Shown: one piece after another, positions 37,860-46,783 of the stretch
How the letters are laid out: each line of letters opens with the position of its first letter
How positions within the stretch are numbered: the first letter of the stretch is position 1
Assembly: GCA_035533275.1 (NCBI GenBank)
Contig: DATLUD010000055.1
Location: 1 to 64,000 of the forward strand
From: SCRA01 sp035533275
GTDB taxonomy: Bacteria > Vulcanimicrobiota > Vulcanimicrobiia > Vulcanimicrobiales > SCRA01
DNA: 64,000 nucleotides
Direction of reading: 5' to 3'
Position numbers and translations under genes: made by a program
Notes under the pieces: model-generated
The model's database searches: none
The model's input: only the letters and a program-made list of their open reading frames with translations
What the model was told of the DNA's origin: nothing

Positions 37860-40537
37860 ACCGAGCGACGCTCTTCGACGACCCGCCACGCGAGCCGGCC
37901 GGGCGGCTGATGCTGCTGGACGTCTACGGTCTGGTCTACCGCGCGTACTTCGCGCTGCCGCCGCTCACCACCACCAAGGGCGTGCCGATCAACGCGGCCT
38001 ACGGATTCACGATGATGCTGCGCAAGCTCATCGCCGAGGAGAGCCCCACGCACGTGATCGCGTGCTTCGACAAGGGGCTGCCGGCGGAACGCGTGGAGCG
38101 TTTCAAGGAGTACAAGGCCCAGCGACCGGAGACGCCCGACGACCTGCGCTCGCAATTCCCGCTGGTGCGACGCATCTTGGAGGCCTACGACGTCCCCGTC
38201 GCCGAGTACGAGGGGAAGGAGGCCGACGACGTCATCGCCACGCTGGCGCGCCAGGCCGAGGAGGACGCGTTCGACACGCTGATCGTGACCGGCGATCTGG
38301 ATCTGCTGCAACTGGTCGACGACCACGTGACGGTGCTGGCGACGCGGCGCGGCATGAGCGACCTCGCGCGCTACGACCCATCAGCCGTGCGCGAGCGCTT
38401 CGATTTGGAGCCCACCCAGCTCGTGGACTACCGCGGCCTCAAGGGCGATCCGTCGGATAATCTGCCCGGCATCCCCGGCGTGGGCGAGAAGACGGCGATC
38501 AAGCTGATCCAAGCGGCCGGGTCGCTCGACAACCTGCTCGAGCACCCCGAGCTCGCGGGATCGGAGAAGCTGGCGAACCTGGTGCGCACGCACGCGGAAC
38601 AGGCGCGCATCTGCCGCGACGTCTCGCGCGTCGACCGCGAGGTTGCGCTCCCGCGAACCTGGGAGCAGGCGCGGTACGCGCCGCCGCCCGACGAGCGGCT
38701 CTATCCCGTCTTCTCGGAGCTGGAGTTCAAGACGCTGCTCGCCAAGCTGCAGGTGCCCGAGGCGCAGCGCGTGGCGCCCGCCGAGCGCGCGATGGTGAGC
38801 GGCGCCTATCACAACTACACCGCGGCGGTCGACCCCCCCGACGTGAAGCGCCTGGCCGCGCTGATCGAGGGGCTCTGCGCGGAGGCATCGGTGGCCGTCG
38901 CCTACGACGCCGCCAACGAGCAGGTGGGCTTGGCCGCGCGCGCGGGCGAGGGACTCTCGCTGACGCTGGGCGGGGCGTTGGACCAGCCCGTGCGTGTTTC
39001 GTTCGAGCGCTTATGGACCGCCTCGCCGCCGGCCAAGCTGGGTCACGACGCCAAGGCGCTCCTGCGGCGCCTGCTGGCCGAAGGCGTGGATGCCGCAGGC
39101 TTGCGCGACGACGTGATGGTGGCCGCGCATCTGCTGAATCCCTCGCGCACGTACGCCAACCTCGAGGACGTGGTGCGCGAGCACCTCGACCTCTCGCTGC
39201 CGTGGGAGCCCGCGGCCCGCGCCGATGCGATCCTGCGCGTCGCGACGGCGTTGCGCGCCGAGCTCGAGGCGCGCGAGCAGCTCCGTCTCTACGAGGAGGT
39301 CGAAGTTCCGCTCGTGCCGATCCTCGCGCGCATGGAGGAGGAGGGCATCGCCCTCGACGCCTCCGCGCTGCGCGAGATGAGCACGGGCATCGTTCAGCGC
39401 GCGCGGGAGCTCGAGCACGAGATCTACGGGCTGGCGGGTCACGAGTTCAACCTCGCCTCCCCGCAACAGTTGGGCAAGGTCCTCTTCGAGGATCTCCACC
39501 TGCCCGGCGGCAAGCGCACCAAGACGGGCTGGGCCACCGGCGCCGAGATCCTGCAAAGCCTGGCGCGCGACTTCCCGATCTGCGCGCGGATGTTGGAGTG
39601 GCGCGAACTCACGAAGCTGCAATCGACGTACGTGGACGTCTTGCCCACGCTGGCCGACGCGCGCGGGCGCATCCACACGCAGTGGAACCAGACCGCCACG
39701 GCCACGGGGCGTCTCTCGTCGACCAATCCCAACTTGCAGAACATCCCCGTGCGCACCGATCTGGGGCGGCGCGTGCGCAAGGCGTTCGTGGCCTCGGGTC
39801 CCGACCGCGTGCTGGTGGCCGCCGACTACTCGCAGGTCGAGCTGCGCCTCATGGCCCACCTCTCCGGCGACGCCTCGATGCGCGCGGCCTTCCACGAGGG
39901 CCAGGACATCCACGACTTCACGGCGCGGCGCATCTTCGACGTCGCCGACGGGGCGAAGGCCACCGCGGAGCAGCGGCGCATGGCCAAGGCCGTCAACTTC
40001 GGCCTGCTCTACGGCATGAGTGACTTCGGCTTGGCCCAGCGGCTGGAGATCGACCGCAAGGCGGCGCACGAGATCGCCGAGGCCTACTTCGCGCGCTTCC
40101 CCAGCGTGCGCGCCTTCCTCGACGGCGTGATCGCGCAGGGGCGCGAGCGCGGCTACGTCACCACCATCCTCGGGCGGCGCCGCTATCTGCCCGATCTGCG
40201 CGCGAAGAACTTCGCCGTGCGCGGGGCGGCGGAGCGCGAGGCGGTGAACGCCCCGGTGCAAGGGAGCGCCGCCGATCTGGTCAAGCTGGCGATGGTGCGC
40301 GTCGACCGCGCCGTGCGCGCAGAGGGGCTCGACGCGCGCATGCTGCTGCAGATCCACGACGAGCTGCTCTTCGACGTGGCGAGCGGCGATCTCGACCGCT
40401 GCGTGGCCCTCGTCCGCCGCGAGATGGAGAGCGCGATCGCGTTGAGCGTGCCGCTGGAGGTCACCGTCAAGGTGGGTCCCACGTGGTACGACGTGGAGGC
40501 GGTCGACCCGAGCGCGCCGGCGCTCGAGGCATCGTGA
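37856..40537 (+). CDS. polA: DNA polymerase I
   Basis: 893 aa with all three parts. The 5'-nuclease domain (about residues 15-300) has YGLVYRAYFALPPLT, EADDVIATLA, VTGDLDLLQLVD and GVGEKTAIKLI. The middle 3'-5' exonuclease-like domain is degenerate: the region corresponding to DTE reads YDAAN and that of GQNLKYD reads GHDAKAL, so proofreading is probably lost. The polymerase domain has motif A DYSQVELRLMAHLSGD, motif B RRMAKAVNFGLLYGMSDFGLA and motif C LQIHDELLFDV. Used in repair and Okazaki-fragment processing. The ATG overlaps the macroglobulin-like stop; the next gene's GTG overlaps its stop. Confidence 0.95.
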   Translation: MNRATLFDDPPREPAGRLMLLDVYGLVYRAYFALPPLTTTKGVPINAAYGFTMMLRKLIAEESPTHVIACFDKGLPAERVERFKEYKAQRPETPDDLRSQFPLVRRILEAYDVPVAEYEGKEADDVIATLARQAEEDAFDTLIVTGDLDLLQLVDDHVTVLATRRGMSDLARYDPSAVRERFDLEPTQLVDYRGLKGDPSDNLPGIPGVGEKTAIKLIQAAGSLDNLLEHPELAGSEKLANLVRTHAEQARICRDVSRVDREVALPRTWEQARYAPPPDERLYPVFSELEFKTLLAKLQVPEAQRVAPAERAMVSGAYHNYTAAVDPPDVKRLAALIEGLCAEASVAVAYDAANEQVGLAARAGEGLSLTLGGALDQPVRVSFERLWTASPPAKLGHDAKALLRRLLAEGVDAAGLRDDVMVAAHLLNPSRTYANLEDVVREHLDLSLPWEPAARADAILRVATALRAELEAREQLRLYEEVEVPLVPILARMEEEGIALDASALREMSTGIVQRARELEHEIYGLAGHEFNLASPQQLGKVLFEDLHLPGGKRTKTGWATGAEILQSLARDFPICARMLEWRELTKLQSTYVDVLPTLADARGRIHTQWNQTATATGRLSSTNPNLQNIPVRTDLGRRVRKAFVASGPDRVLVAADYSQVELRLMAHLSGDASMRAAFHEGQDIHDFTARRIFDVADGAKATAEQRRMAKAVNFGLLYGMSDFGLAQRLEIDRKAAHEIAEAYFARFPSVRAFLDGVIAQGRERGYVTTILGRRRYLPDLRAKNFAVRGAAEREAVNAPVQGSAADLVKLAMVRVDRAVRAEGLDARMLLQIHDELLFDVASGDLDRCVALVRREMESAIALSVPLEVTVKVGPTWYDVEAVDPSAPALEAS

Positions 40538-41007
40538 TCGCGGCGCTGCTGTTGGCGGGGCTCCTCGGGGTCGTGGCGCCGCCGCCCGCGGCGGAGCCCG
40601 TGCCCACGCCGCAGCACCTGCCCAACGTCACGCTGGCCGCGCCGGCCGCTCCGCTCACCGTGCAGGTGGCGGCGACCCCGGCGCAGCGCGAGCGCGGTCT
40701 CATGGGCGTGACGGCGTTGGCGCCGCGCAGCGGGATGCTCTTCGTCTTCCCGATGGAGTCCACGTGGGAGTTCTGGATGAAGGATACGCCGCTGGACCTC
40801 GACATGGTCTGGCTGCGGCGCAGCGGAACGGTTTCAAGCGTGGCCGCGCGCGTCCCCCACGCCGCGCCGCGGACCCCGGACGAGCGGATCGCCAGGCGCC
40901 AGGGATACGGGGCGTACGTGATCGAGCTCTCCGCCGGCGAGGCGGCCCGGGATGGTTTGGCCCCCGGCGCCCGCGTGGGGGGCCTTCCGCCGCTTGCGGA
41001 GCACTAG
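40534..41007 (+). CDS. DUF192 family exported protein
   Basis: 157 aa with an N-terminal hydrophobic export segment (MIAALLLAGLLGVVAPPPAA). The DUF192 core is clear: TPAQRERGLMGVTALAPRSGMLFVFPMESTWEFWMKDTPLDLDMVWL and a C-terminal YVIELSAGEAARDGLAPGARV. Biochemical role unknown. The GTG overlaps the polA stop by 4 bp. Confidence 0.85.
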   Translation: MIAALLLAGLLGVVAPPPAAEPVPTPQHLPNVTLAAPAAPLTVQVAATPAQRERGLMGVTALAPRSGMLFVFPMESTWEFWMKDTPLDLDMVWLRRSGTVSSVAARVPHAAPRTPDERIARRQGYGAYVIELSAGEAARDGLAPGARVGGLPPLAEH

Positions 41008-41050
41008 TGCGCCATGTCCGATGCGGTCCGCTTCCGGTCCGAGGCGGACG

Positions 41051-41079
41051 TTTTCCGACGCGGTGCTCGGGCGTAGAAT
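41051..41079 (+). promoter_or_regulatory. Candidate promoter giving a near-leaderless transcript
   Basis: TTTTCC (41051-41056), a 17-bp spacer and TAGAAT (41074-41079). The ATG of the isochorismatase-like gene starts 7 bp after the -10, so transcription would begin at or next to the start codon; no ribosome site is visible before that ATG, in agreement. The -35 match is poor. Confidence 0.4.
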
Positions 41080-41085
41080 CGCCGC

Positions 41086-41664
41086 ATGAGCAGCACGGAG
41101 TACGCCCCCGCCCGGACGGCCCTCTTGGCCGTCGACATCCAAGAGTCGTTCCGCCACCGCCCGTACTGGTCCGACGACGACGTGCCGGAGTTCCTCGAGG
41201 CCGCGCAACGCCTGATCGTCGCGTGCGAGGCTACGGCCATCCCCGTCGTGCAGATCTTCCACGTGGAGGAGCAGGGTGCGTTCTCGCCGGCGTCGGGTCA
41301 CGTTCGGACCATGGTAGGCCTCGCCATCGAACCCGGCGTGGCGATCCACAAGCGGCACTTCAACGCGTTCGTCGAGACGGAGCTCGGTCCGTGGCTCTCC
41401 GCGCGCGGGATCACGCGGCTGATCGTCTGCGGCATCCGCACCGAGCAGTGCTGCGAGACCACGACGCGCCATGCGGCGGAGCATGGCTTCGAGGTCGACT
41501 TCGTGAGCGATGCCACGCTGACGTTCGCGATGACGCATCCGCTCACGGGACGGAGCTACTCCGCCGCGGAGATCAAGGCGCGCACGGAGCTGGTGCTGGC
41601 GGGACGCTTCGCCCGCATCCGGCGCGCCGGCGAGGTCTGCGAGGAGCTGATGGCGGAGCGATGA
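41086..41664 (+). CDS. Isochorismatase-family cysteine hydrolase
   Basis: 192 aa. The catalytic triad of this family is readable: aspartate in ALLAVDIQESF, lysine in AIHKRHFNAF and cysteine in VCGIRTEQCCETT. Homologues hydrolyse small amides such as nicotinamide, N-carbamoyl compounds or isochorismate; the substrate here is unknown. The next gene, a GlxA-type regulator, overlaps its stop, a common pairing in which the regulator controls the hydrolase. Confidence 0.85.
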   Translation: MSSTEYAPARTALLAVDIQESFRHRPYWSDDDVPEFLEAAQRLIVACEATAIPVVQIFHVEEQGAFSPASGHVRTMVGLAIEPGVAIHKRHFNAFVETELGPWLSARGITRLIVCGIRTEQCCETTTRHAAEHGFEVDFVSDATLTFAMTHPLTGRSYSAAEIKARTELVLAGRFARIRRAGEVCEELMAER

Positions 41665-42629
41665 GCGCGGCGCGGCGCACCGTCTACACCTGCTACTTCG
41701 TCGTGCCGCATGACGTGCTGCTGCTCGACGTCGCCGGCCCGGCCGAGGCTCTGCGCTGCGCCGACTGCTATGCCGATGGCGCCGCCTTCGACCTCCGCTA
41801 CGTCGGACCGCAGGAGCGCATCGCCAGCTCCGTCGGCCTCACGCTGGCCGGCATCGAGCCGCTCCCCGAGAAGTTGCCGGAGAACGCCATCCTCTTCGTC
41901 TCCGGCACGCGCGGCGGAGAGGTCGATCGTGAATCCGCACCAACGCGCGAGACGATCGCCTGGTTGCGCCGCGCGGCGCCGCGGGCGCGTGCCCTCGTCT
42001 GCATCTGCAGCGGGGCGCTGCTGGCCGCCGCGGCGGGCTTGCTTCACGGCCGGGCCTGCACCACCCACCACGCCCACACCGGCGACCTGCGCGGGCTCGA
42101 TCCCAGCGCCGACGTGCGCGAGAACCGCATCTTCGTCCGCGACGAAAGCATCTACACGAGCGCCGGCGTGACCTCCGGCATCGACCTCACCCTCCACCTG
42201 ATCGCGGAGCTGGCCGGACCCATCTGTGCCGTGAAGGTGGCGCGCAACCTGGTCGTCTACCTGCGCCGCAACGGCGCCGACCCGCAGCTCTCGCCGTGGC
42301 TGGAGGGGCGCAACCACACGCATCCCGCCGTCCACGACGCGCAAGATGCGCTGGCGGCCGACCCCGCGCGCGACTGGGACCTGCCCTCGCTGGCGGCGAT
42401 CGCCGGCACGAGCCCACGCCATTTGACGCGGCTCTTCCGCGCGTACGCTGGGACCAACCCCACGGAGTACCTCCATCGCCTGCGCGTCGCGCTCGCGCGC
42501 GAGCTGCTCACGCAGACGACGCTCGACATCGAGCGCGTCGCCGAGCGTGCCGGTTTCGGCTCGACGCGCCAGCTCCGCCGCGTCTGGAGGAAATTCCACT
42601 CGGCGCCGCCCCGCGCGATCCGGCCCTGA
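41661..42629 (+). CDS. GlxA-type AraC family regulator with DJ-1/PfpI domain
   Basis: 322 aa. N-terminal DJ-1/PfpI-like domain (about residues 8-190) with the nucleophile-elbow pattern ALVCICSGALLAAAAGLL and VTSGIDLTLHLIAEL, then a C-terminal AraC DNA-binding domain (from WDLPSLAAIAGTSPRHLTRLFRAYAGTNPTEYLHRLRV). The pattern is that of GlxA family regulators. It is coupled to the upstream hydrolase by a 4-bp overlap and its stop shares a base with the mutM ATG. Confidence 0.9.
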   Translation: MSAARRTVYTCYFVVPHDVLLLDVAGPAEALRCADCYADGAAFDLRYVGPQERIASSVGLTLAGIEPLPEKLPENAILFVSGTRGGEVDRESAPTRETIAWLRRAAPRARALVCICSGALLAAAAGLLHGRACTTHHAHTGDLRGLDPSADVRENRIFVRDESIYTSAGVTSGIDLTLHLIAELAGPICAVKVARNLVVYLRRNGADPQLSPWLEGRNHTHPAVHDAQDALAADPARDWDLPSLAAIAGTSPRHLTRLFRAYAGTNPTEYLHRLRVALARELLTQTTLDIERVAERAGFGSTRQLRRVWRKFHSAPPRAIRP

Positions 42630-43435
42630 TGCCCGAGCTCCCCGAAGTCGAGACCATCGTCCGTGGCCTGCACGGCGCCGTGACCGGACGCCGCATCGCC
42701 GAGGTGCGCGTCGAGATCCCGAGCGTCGTGCACAGCGACCTCCCCGGCGACTTCGCCGCGCTGTTGCGGGGCGAGTCGATCGAGGGCGTCACGCGCCGCG
42801 CTAAGTTCATCGTGATGCGCCTGGGATCGGGGCGCTCGCTCGTCACGCATCTGCGCATGACCGGGCGGCTGATCGTGGAGGACGAGCCGGCGGAGGACGC
42901 CTATGCGCGGGTCCGCCTGCGCTTCGAGGAGGGCGGCTGGCTCCGCTTCTCCGACGTCCGCCGCTTCGGCCGCATGCGCCTGGCCGTCGACGGCGCCTGG
43001 GCGGAGGGGCTGGGATGCGAGCCGCTGGACTCCGCCTTCACGTCCGAGGCCTTGCGCGGGCTGCTGCGCGGGCGGCGAACCCCGATCAAGAGCCTGCTGC
43101 TGGACCAGCGCCTGGTGGCCGGGGTCGGCAACATCTACGCCTGCGAGGCCCTCTACCAGGCGAAAATCCATCCGAAAAGGCGGGCAGGCGGCCTCTCCAA
43201 GGAGCGGGTGGGGCGCCTCCATACGGCCCTCGTCCGGGTTCTAGAGAGCGCCATCGAGATGCGAGGGACCAGCGTCGACGATTACGTTGACGCTGAAGGA
43301 CTCCGGGGCGGGTTCCAGAACATGCTCGCCGTCTATGGCAGGGAGGGCCTCTCGTGCTTTCGCTGCCATGCGCCCATTAAGCGGGTCACCCTTGCGCAGC
43401 GCGGGACGTTCTACTGTCCACGTTGCCAGCGGTAG
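42629..43435 (+). CDS. mutM: Formamidopyrimidine-DNA glycosylase
   Basis: 268 aa, standard length. It starts PELPEVETIVRGL, where Pro after Met is the catalytic N-terminus and Glu follows. LDQRLVAGVGNIYACEALY and the C-terminal zinc finger (CFRCHAPIKR and FYCPRCQR) are intact. It removes oxidised purines from DNA. TGATG couples it to the regulator gene upstream. Confidence 0.95.
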   Translation: MPELPEVETIVRGLHGAVTGRRIAEVRVEIPSVVHSDLPGDFAALLRGESIEGVTRRAKFIVMRLGSGRSLVTHLRMTGRLIVEDEPAEDAYARVRLRFEEGGWLRFSDVRRFGRMRLAVDGAWAEGLGCEPLDSAFTSEALRGLLRGRRTPIKSLLLDQRLVAGVGNIYACEALYQAKIHPKRRAGGLSKERVGRLHTALVRVLESAIEMRGTSVDDYVDAEGLRGGFQNMLAVYGREGLSCFRCHAPIKRVTLAQRGTFYCPRCQR

Positions 43436-43472
43436 GCAAATAAGAAACGAAGGATTGGGTTACATCACCATT

Positions 43473-44633
43473 TTGACTGAGACGCATCCGACTGCTGCAG
43501 TGCAGGCGGACGAAGAAGACCAGTTCGCGCTCGAACAGCGCCTGTACGAAGAGAGCCTGAAGGTCCTCGACGAGGGCCAGGTGCTCACGGGCACCATCGT
43601 CGCCAAGTACCAGGACGAGCTCCTGGTGGACATCGGCGGCAAGTCGGAGGGCACCCTCCCGTTCCGCGAACTCTCGCTCGCGATCGAACCCAAGTCGCTC
43701 AAGGTGGGCGACACGCTCGAAGTGATGATCCACCGCGTCGACGACGACGGTGAGCTCTTTCTCTCCGAGCGGCGCGCTCGTGCCCTGAAGACCTGGGAGA
43801 AGGTCATCGCGGCCCACGAGAACGACGAAGTCATCGAAGCCACGGCCACGCAGGTTGTCAAGGGCGGCGTGCTCGTCGATCTGGGCATGCGCGGTTTCGT
43901 CCCGGCTTCGCAGATCCGCCGCCAGCCGGTGGGCAATCTGGAGGAGCTGGTCGGCAAGAAGCTGCGCCTGAAGGTGATCGATCTCGATCACAAGCGCCAC
44001 CGCGTGGTGCTCTCTCAGCGCCTAGTGCTCGAAGAGGAGCTCAACCAGAAGAAGCAGGAGCTGCTGGGCAACCTCGCCGTCGGCCAGATCCGCGAGGGGA
44101 CGGTCGTCCGTCTTGCGGAGTTCGGCGCCTTCGTCGATCTCGGCGGCGTGGACGGTTTGATCCACAACTCCGAGCTCTCCTACGCCCGCATCAAGCACCC
44201 CTCCGAGGTGGTGAAGGTGGGCGAGGTGGTCCAGGTCGAGATCATGAAGTTCGACCCGGAGGCGAAGAAGGTCAGCCTTTCGCTGAAGCACTCCCTGCCC
44301 GACCCGTGGGTCGAGCATGCCTCCGATCTCGTCGAGAACTACGTCCACAAGGCGCAGGTCGTCAAGATCACGCCGAACTACCTGCTGGTCGAGGTCTTCC
44401 CCGGCATCCTCGCGATGGTGCCCAAGGGCGAGTTCGACCCGAACAGGCAGTACCAGCCGGGTGAGGAAGTCGACGTCAAGCTGGTCACCGTGAACCAGTC
44501 CACGCGGCGCATCACCGGCTCGCTGCGCGTCACCGGCGTGGAGGACTTCACCGAGTACTACCACTCCGAGGGCGAGCACGGCACCACCATCGGCGACATG
44601 ATCGGCGGCGAGGAACCCTTCGTCCCCGAGTAG
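43473..44633 (+). CDS. rpsA: S1-domain RNA-binding protein (ribosomal protein S1-like)
   Basis: 386 aa with four S1 motifs: about 34-103 (LTGTIVAKYQDELLVDIGGKSEG), 120-188 (EATATQVVKGGVLVDLGMRGFVP), 205-275 (REGTVVRLAEFGAFVDLGGVDGLIHNSEL) and 292-360 (AQVVKITPNYLLVEVFPGILAMVP). Four-domain S1 proteins are usual outside Proteobacteria. The start is uncertain: TTG 43473 gives MTETHPT, similar to known S1 N-termini, but AAGGA (43450-43454) is 18 nt away; an in-frame TTG at 43455 would sit directly on it. It ends in a strong terminator. Confidence 0.88.
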   Translation: MTETHPTAAVQADEEDQFALEQRLYEESLKVLDEGQVLTGTIVAKYQDELLVDIGGKSEGTLPFRELSLAIEPKSLKVGDTLEVMIHRVDDDGELFLSERRARALKTWEKVIAAHENDEVIEATATQVVKGGVLVDLGMRGFVPASQIRRQPVGNLEELVGKKLRLKVIDLDHKRHRVVLSQRLVLEEELNQKKQELLGNLAVGQIREGTVVRLAEFGAFVDLGGVDGLIHNSELSYARIKHPSEVVKVGEVVQVEIMKFDPEAKKVSLSLKHSLPDPWVEHASDLVENYVHKAQVVKITPNYLLVEVFPGILAMVPKGEFDPNRQYQPGEEVDVKLVTVNQSTRRITGSLRVTGVEDFTEYYHSEGEHGTTIGDMIGGEEPFVPE

Positions 44634-44658
44634 ACGCTCGCGCTCCGCAAGCGCTCCC

Positions 44659-44697
44659 GAGCGGGGCGGCGTTCATCGCCGCCCCGCTCTTTTTTTT
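44659..44697 (+). terminator. Rho-independent terminator after the S1 gene
   Basis: A perfect 13-bp GC-rich stem (44659-44671 with 44677-44689), loop TTCAT, then eight T residues (44690-44697). It lies 25 bp after the stop and closes the transcript containing mutM and the S1 gene. Confidence 0.95.
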
Positions 44698-44737
44698 GTC
44701 GCAGTCCACGACCAAGGCGCGAGGCGCACAACACCAT

Positions 44738-45049
44738 GCGGGACGCCCGTCGCGGCACATCCTGTGCCGCTCCTGCTGCCTTCGCGCTTCGCTCCCCCAT
44801 CCTGGGTTCGCTCGCGCCTCAGAGCCCCGCAGGTGTCCGTGCGCCTCATGCCTTGGCGTGAACGGGAGGTTAGGAACGCGGGGACACGCGAGGGCGCGCC
44901 GCGGACGGAGTCAGCGATGAACGCTTGGAGGCGGCGGTGCACGTGCTTCCCGAAGCAGGGCTCTGAGGCGCGCGCGGAGGCATGGATGCCGAGAGCGCGC
45001 GCGAGGGCAGCAGGAGGCGCGCAGGAGAGCGCGCCGACGGGCGTCCCGC
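44738..45049. repeat. Large imperfect inverted repeat, about 312 bp
   Basis: This fills most of the only gene-free stretch over 300 bp (44698-45061). Three perfectly complementary block pairs share almost the same axis near 44893: 44738-44752 with 45035-45049 (15 bp, GCGGGACGCCCGTCG), 44770-44780 with 45006-45016 (11 bp) and 44814-44827 with 44958-44971 (14 bp, GCGCCTCAGAGCCC). Sequence between blocks is partly complementary, so each arm is about 90 bp and the central loop about 130 bp. No target-site duplication or transposase is visible. It could be a structured RNA, the 5' leader of the binding-protein gene at 45062, or a MITE-like element. Confidence 0.75.
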
Positions 45050-45061
45050 GGAGGGGAGCAC

Positions 45062-46783
45062 GTGCACCGTCGCTATCGCCTTGGCGCAAGTCGCTGCGTC
45101 GTTGCGCTTGCCGTGCTCGCATTGTTGACGGCGTGCACGCGCGTCGGGACGGAGGGCGCGGCGCACGGCCAGACGCTGCGGTTGACGGCGGGGAGCGACT
45201 TTCCAACGCTCAACCCGCTGGTGACGGACAACGCGAGCCTGGCGTACTACGCGCCGCTGATCTACGGCTACTTGATCCGCACCGACGCCGACGGGCACTT
45301 CATCCCCGACCTCGCCACGCAGGTGCCCACGCGCGCCAACGGCGGCATCTCCGCCGACGGACTCACGATCCGCTACCACCTGCGGCGCGGCGTGCGCTGG
45401 CCGGACGGCGCGCCCTTCGACGCGCGAGACGTCGTCTTCTCGTTTCACGCGGCGATGAACCCGCGCAACGACGTCCCCGACCGCTCGGGGTTCGACGACG
45501 TCGTGGCGGTGCGCGCCGTCGGGCCGTATGCGGTGCGAGTACGTCTGCGCACGCCGTACTCGCCGGGGATCGCCACCTTCTTCAACCTCGGCGCCAACGA
45601 TCCGTACCCGATCCTTCCCGCGCACCTGCTGGCGAAGTATCCCGATCTCAACCAGGTGCCGTACGACGGCGATCCCGTGGGTCTGGGGCCGTATCGCGTC
45701 GCGGCATGGAAGCGCGGCCAAGAGCTGGACCTGGTGGCCGATCCGCACTACTTCCGCGGCGCCCCCGCGATCCGGCGGATTCGCATCCAGATCGTCCCCG
45801 ACCAGAACACCTCGCTGACGCTCTGGAGCGCGGGGAGCACCGACCTGCTGGCCGTGGAGGGCTTCGGGGCCACCAAGGGCGTGCTCCAGCAAGTGGAGAG
45901 CCGTCCACACACCATCACGCGGTTGCGCGACCACTACCAGTTCGACTACGTGATGTTCAACGTCTCGCGGGGACCCTTGCGCGAGGCGGCCGTACGCCGC
46001 GCGCTCGTGCTGGGCATCGACCGCGAGCGCATCATGCGCGATCTGCTGGGGCGCCTCTACGCTCCGGGCGACGGCGACCGTCTACCCGGGCAGTTCGCCT
46101 ACGACGCGGCCATCACGCAGCCGCGCTACGATCTCGCCAAGGCGCGCGCGGCGCTCGCCGCGGAGGGCTGGCGCCTGGGCCCCGACGGCATCCGTTACCG
46201 CGCGGGCAAGCCGCTGACGCTCTCGATCGTCGGCGTGGCGGGGTCGAAGGCCTCGGAGCAATTCGACGTTCAGCTCCAAGGGGCGCTCACCCGCCTGGGC
46301 ATCCGCGCGGCGGTGAAGACGTACCAGTACTCACTGCTCTTTCTGCCGTACCAGGAAGGCGGCGTCTACGCGCGGGGCGAGTTCGATCTCGCGTTCTACG
46401 GCTGGCAGCCCGGCGAGGATCAAGACCACTCGTATCTCTTCCGCTGCGACACCCGTCCACCCGACGGAGAGAACTACTCCCGCATCTGCGACCCCGTCAT
46501 CGACCGCGCCGCGCGCGAGGAGCTGGCCTCGAGCGATCCCGCCGTGCAGGCGCGCGCCGACCAGCGCATCCTGCGCCGCTTGATCGCGCGCTCGGATCTG
46601 CTCTTCTTGGGCTTCGACCGCGATGCGTTGGCCGTGCGCGACGACCTCGCCGGCGTGGAACCCTCCGTCACCGGCGAGCACCTCTGGAACGCCTGGGCGT
46701 GGCACTGGACGACGCCGGGGGCGGCCCTCAGCGGACCACGAGACCGATCACGGCGGCCAAGCCCAGCCACCACAAGGGATTGA
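45062..46783 (+). CDS. Peptide/nickel-type ABC substrate-binding lipoprotein (paralogue)
   Basis: 573 aa, SBP_bac_5 family. The signal peptide ends in lipobox LTAC (cysteine 25). Shares PTRANGGISADGLTIRYHLRRGVRWPDGAPFDARDVVFSF and the overall layout with the protein at 25157-26779. The GTG at 45062 follows GGAGGGGAGCAC. The last 25 or so residues after WAWHWTTPGAAL are low-complexity and run 56 bp into the convergent chromate transporter gene. No permease or ATPase genes adjoin it. The large inverted repeat ends 12 bp before the start. Confidence 0.87.
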   Translation: MHRRYRLGASRCVVALAVLALLTACTRVGTEGAAHGQTLRLTAGSDFPTLNPLVTDNASLAYYAPLIYGYLIRTDADGHFIPDLATQVPTRANGGISADGLTIRYHLRRGVRWPDGAPFDARDVVFSFHAAMNPRNDVPDRSGFDDVVAVRAVGPYAVRVRLRTPYSPGIATFFNLGANDPYPILPAHLLAKYPDLNQVPYDGDPVGLGPYRVAAWKRGQELDLVADPHYFRGAPAIRRIRIQIVPDQNTSLTLWSAGSTDLLAVEGFGATKGVLQQVESRPHTITRLRDHYQFDYVMFNVSRGPLREAAVRRALVLGIDRERIMRDLLGRLYAPGDGDRLPGQFAYDAAITQPRYDLAKARAALAAEGWRLGPDGIRYRAGKPLTLSIVGVAGSKASEQFDVQLQGALTRLGIRAAVKTYQYSLLFLPYQEGGVYARGEFDLAFYGWQPGEDQDHSYLFRCDTRPPDGENYSRICDPVIDRAAREELASSDPAVQARADQRILRRLIARSDLLFLGFDRDALAVRDDLAGVEPSVTGEHLWNAWAWHWTTPGAALSGPRDRSRRPSPATTRD

